Both the position numbers and the translations under genes were made by a program. 64,000 nt of DNA from Streptomyces sp. NRRL F-6131 (GTDB lineage: Bacteria > Actinomycetota > Actinomycetes > Streptomycetales > Streptomycetaceae): NCBI GenBank assembly GCA_000719695.1, contig JOHN01000003.1:139384-203383 (forward strand), in the 5' to 3' direction. The notes under the pieces are model-generated. The model had not been told where the DNA came from. It did not search any database and saw nothing but the letters and a program-made list of their open reading frames with translations. This document shows, piece by piece, positions 63,463-64,000 of this stretch. Positions within the stretch are counted from its first letter, which is position 1. Each line of letters starts with the position of its first letter.

Positions 63463-64000
63463 CTAGGCGTCCTCGGCGGTGCGCAGCCGTTCCGGGGCGG
63501 TGCCCAGGACCAGGGCGGTGATCGCCTGGTCGACGCCGTCGCCGAGGAACCACTCGCCGGTGTGGTCCAGGCTGTAGACCCGGCCCTCCTCGTCGATCAC
63601 CAGCAGCGCCTGGCCGTACGCCTCCTCGCCCAGCGGGGCGATCCTGGTGTCCAGGGCGCGGCCCAGGTCGGCCAGGGTGCGGGGCTGGTGCAGGCCGCAC
63701 AGCGGGTCGACCAGGAACGGGGTGCGGGCCAGCTGCCGGCCGGGCCCGACCAGGTCGAAGGCGAGGCCGCCGAACTCGGCCCAGGCCTCCACCGCCGCCG
63801 GGAACACCGCGTGCCCGGCGCCCGCCGGGTTGCCGTACCCGGCCAGGGTGTCGGCCCACTCCTCGGCCTGCTGGATCTGCCAGCGCCCGGGGTGCCAGCC
63901 GGCCGCCTTGAGTTCGGCGGCGACATCGGCGGGGAAGCGCGGACGGGTCCGCAGCGCGGGCCCGGCGAGCGTGGTCGGCGGGGGCGGGGGCGGGCTGGGC
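63463..64000 (-). CDS. SUKH-3 domain protein (partial, N-terminus outside window)
   Basis: The frame is open from the right edge to TAG at 63463. It reads a Pro-rich stretch, then RPRFPADVAAELKAAGWHPGRW, WADTLAGYGN, HAVFPAAVEAWAEFGGLAFDL and, near the end, LLVIDEEGRVYSLDHTGEWFLGD, which I recognise as a SUKH-3 fold. SUKH proteins are often immunity proteins of polymorphic toxins; lone Streptomyces members are common and their role is unclear. There is no start codon between 63807 and the edge, and the Pro-rich part suggests a longer protein. It converges with the kinase gene with 30 bp between. Confidence 0.75.
   Translation of the reverse strand, partial: PSPPPPPPTTLAGPALRTRPRFPADVAAELKAAGWHPGRWQIQQAEEWADTLAGYGNPAGAGHAVFPAAVEAWAEFGGLAFDLVGPGRQLARTPFLVDPLCGLHQPRTLADLGRALDTRIAPLGEEAYGQALLVIDEEGRVYSLDHTGEWFLGDGVDQAITALVLGTAPERLRTAEDA

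Overview
The window is chromosomal DNA of a high-GC Gram-positive filamentous actinomycete, most likely Streptomycetaceae (Streptomyces or Kitasatospora). The grounds are the extreme GC content, GTG/TTG starts, many probable leaderless promoters (a TAnnnT box 6-8 nt before the start codon), a SepX/GlpR-type divisome gene, SEDS and PbpA paralogues, a satellite type VII secretion locus and a TamR/Tam pair. I saw no prophage, insertion sequence, CRISPR array or replication origin. The backbone is ordinary housekeeping sequence. Its order (FmdB-type zinc ribbon, formyl-THF cyclo-ligase, galU, moeA, rimJ, GlpR, then PMT, rsmI, metG, tatD, rsmA, ispE, then glmU, prs, rplY, pth) follows the order I recall for mycobacterial Rv0991c-Rv1018c, with lineage-specific genes inserted.

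Region by region. 0-14 kb: a zinc-ribbon chaperone-like gene behind a CIRCE element, an MFS exporter, a K+/H+ antiporter, a penicillin-acylase-family enzyme, formyl-THF cyclo-ligase, a degenerate GGDEF protein, galU, the moeA(glp)-moaC-mogA-rimJ cluster, the divisome protein gene and tRNA-Ala. 14-25 kb: a universal stress protein, an operon of two exported membrane-anchored proteins (one VWA), a SEDS/class B PBP pair, an amino-acid permease, a GT87-like membrane protein and a second transpeptidase with an NTF2-like domain. 25-36 kb: protein O-mannosyltransferase, rsmI, a zinc-ribbon protein, metG-tatD, a Uma2 gene where rpfB would be expected, rsmA-ispE and an ABC-F ATPase. 36-44 kb: a FUSC transporter, then a T7SS satellite locus (WXG100-like helical protein, PPE-like protein, mycosin), an MHS transporter and tRNA-Thr. 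44-49 kb: galE between two unusual LuxR-type response regulators, then a soluble nucleotide-sugar dehydratase. 49-52 kb: two regulator/enzyme modules (TamR/Tam; TetR/acyl-CoA desaturase) with visible operator-like palindromes. 52-64 kb: tRNA-Gln, glmU, prs, rplY, pth, an ECF sigma factor with a membrane partner, ppc, an orphan NarL-type histidine kinase and a partial SUKH-3 protein.

How the genes fit together. Much of the window concerns the cell envelope and division: galU/galE/glmU for nucleotide sugars, SEDS-PBP pair, NTF2-PBP, PMT, GT87, VWA pair and the Glp/SepX module. The points I find most worth pursuing are the glp/sepX linkage, the response regulator whose receiver is split by a ~90-residue Pro/Ala-rich insertion next to a receiver lacking its phospho-Asp, the GGDEF protein with a broken active site but an intact RxxD site, the T7SS satellite locus, the Uma2/rpfB replacement, and the altered C-terminus of prs. 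Family calls come from motifs read by eye; no database search was run.
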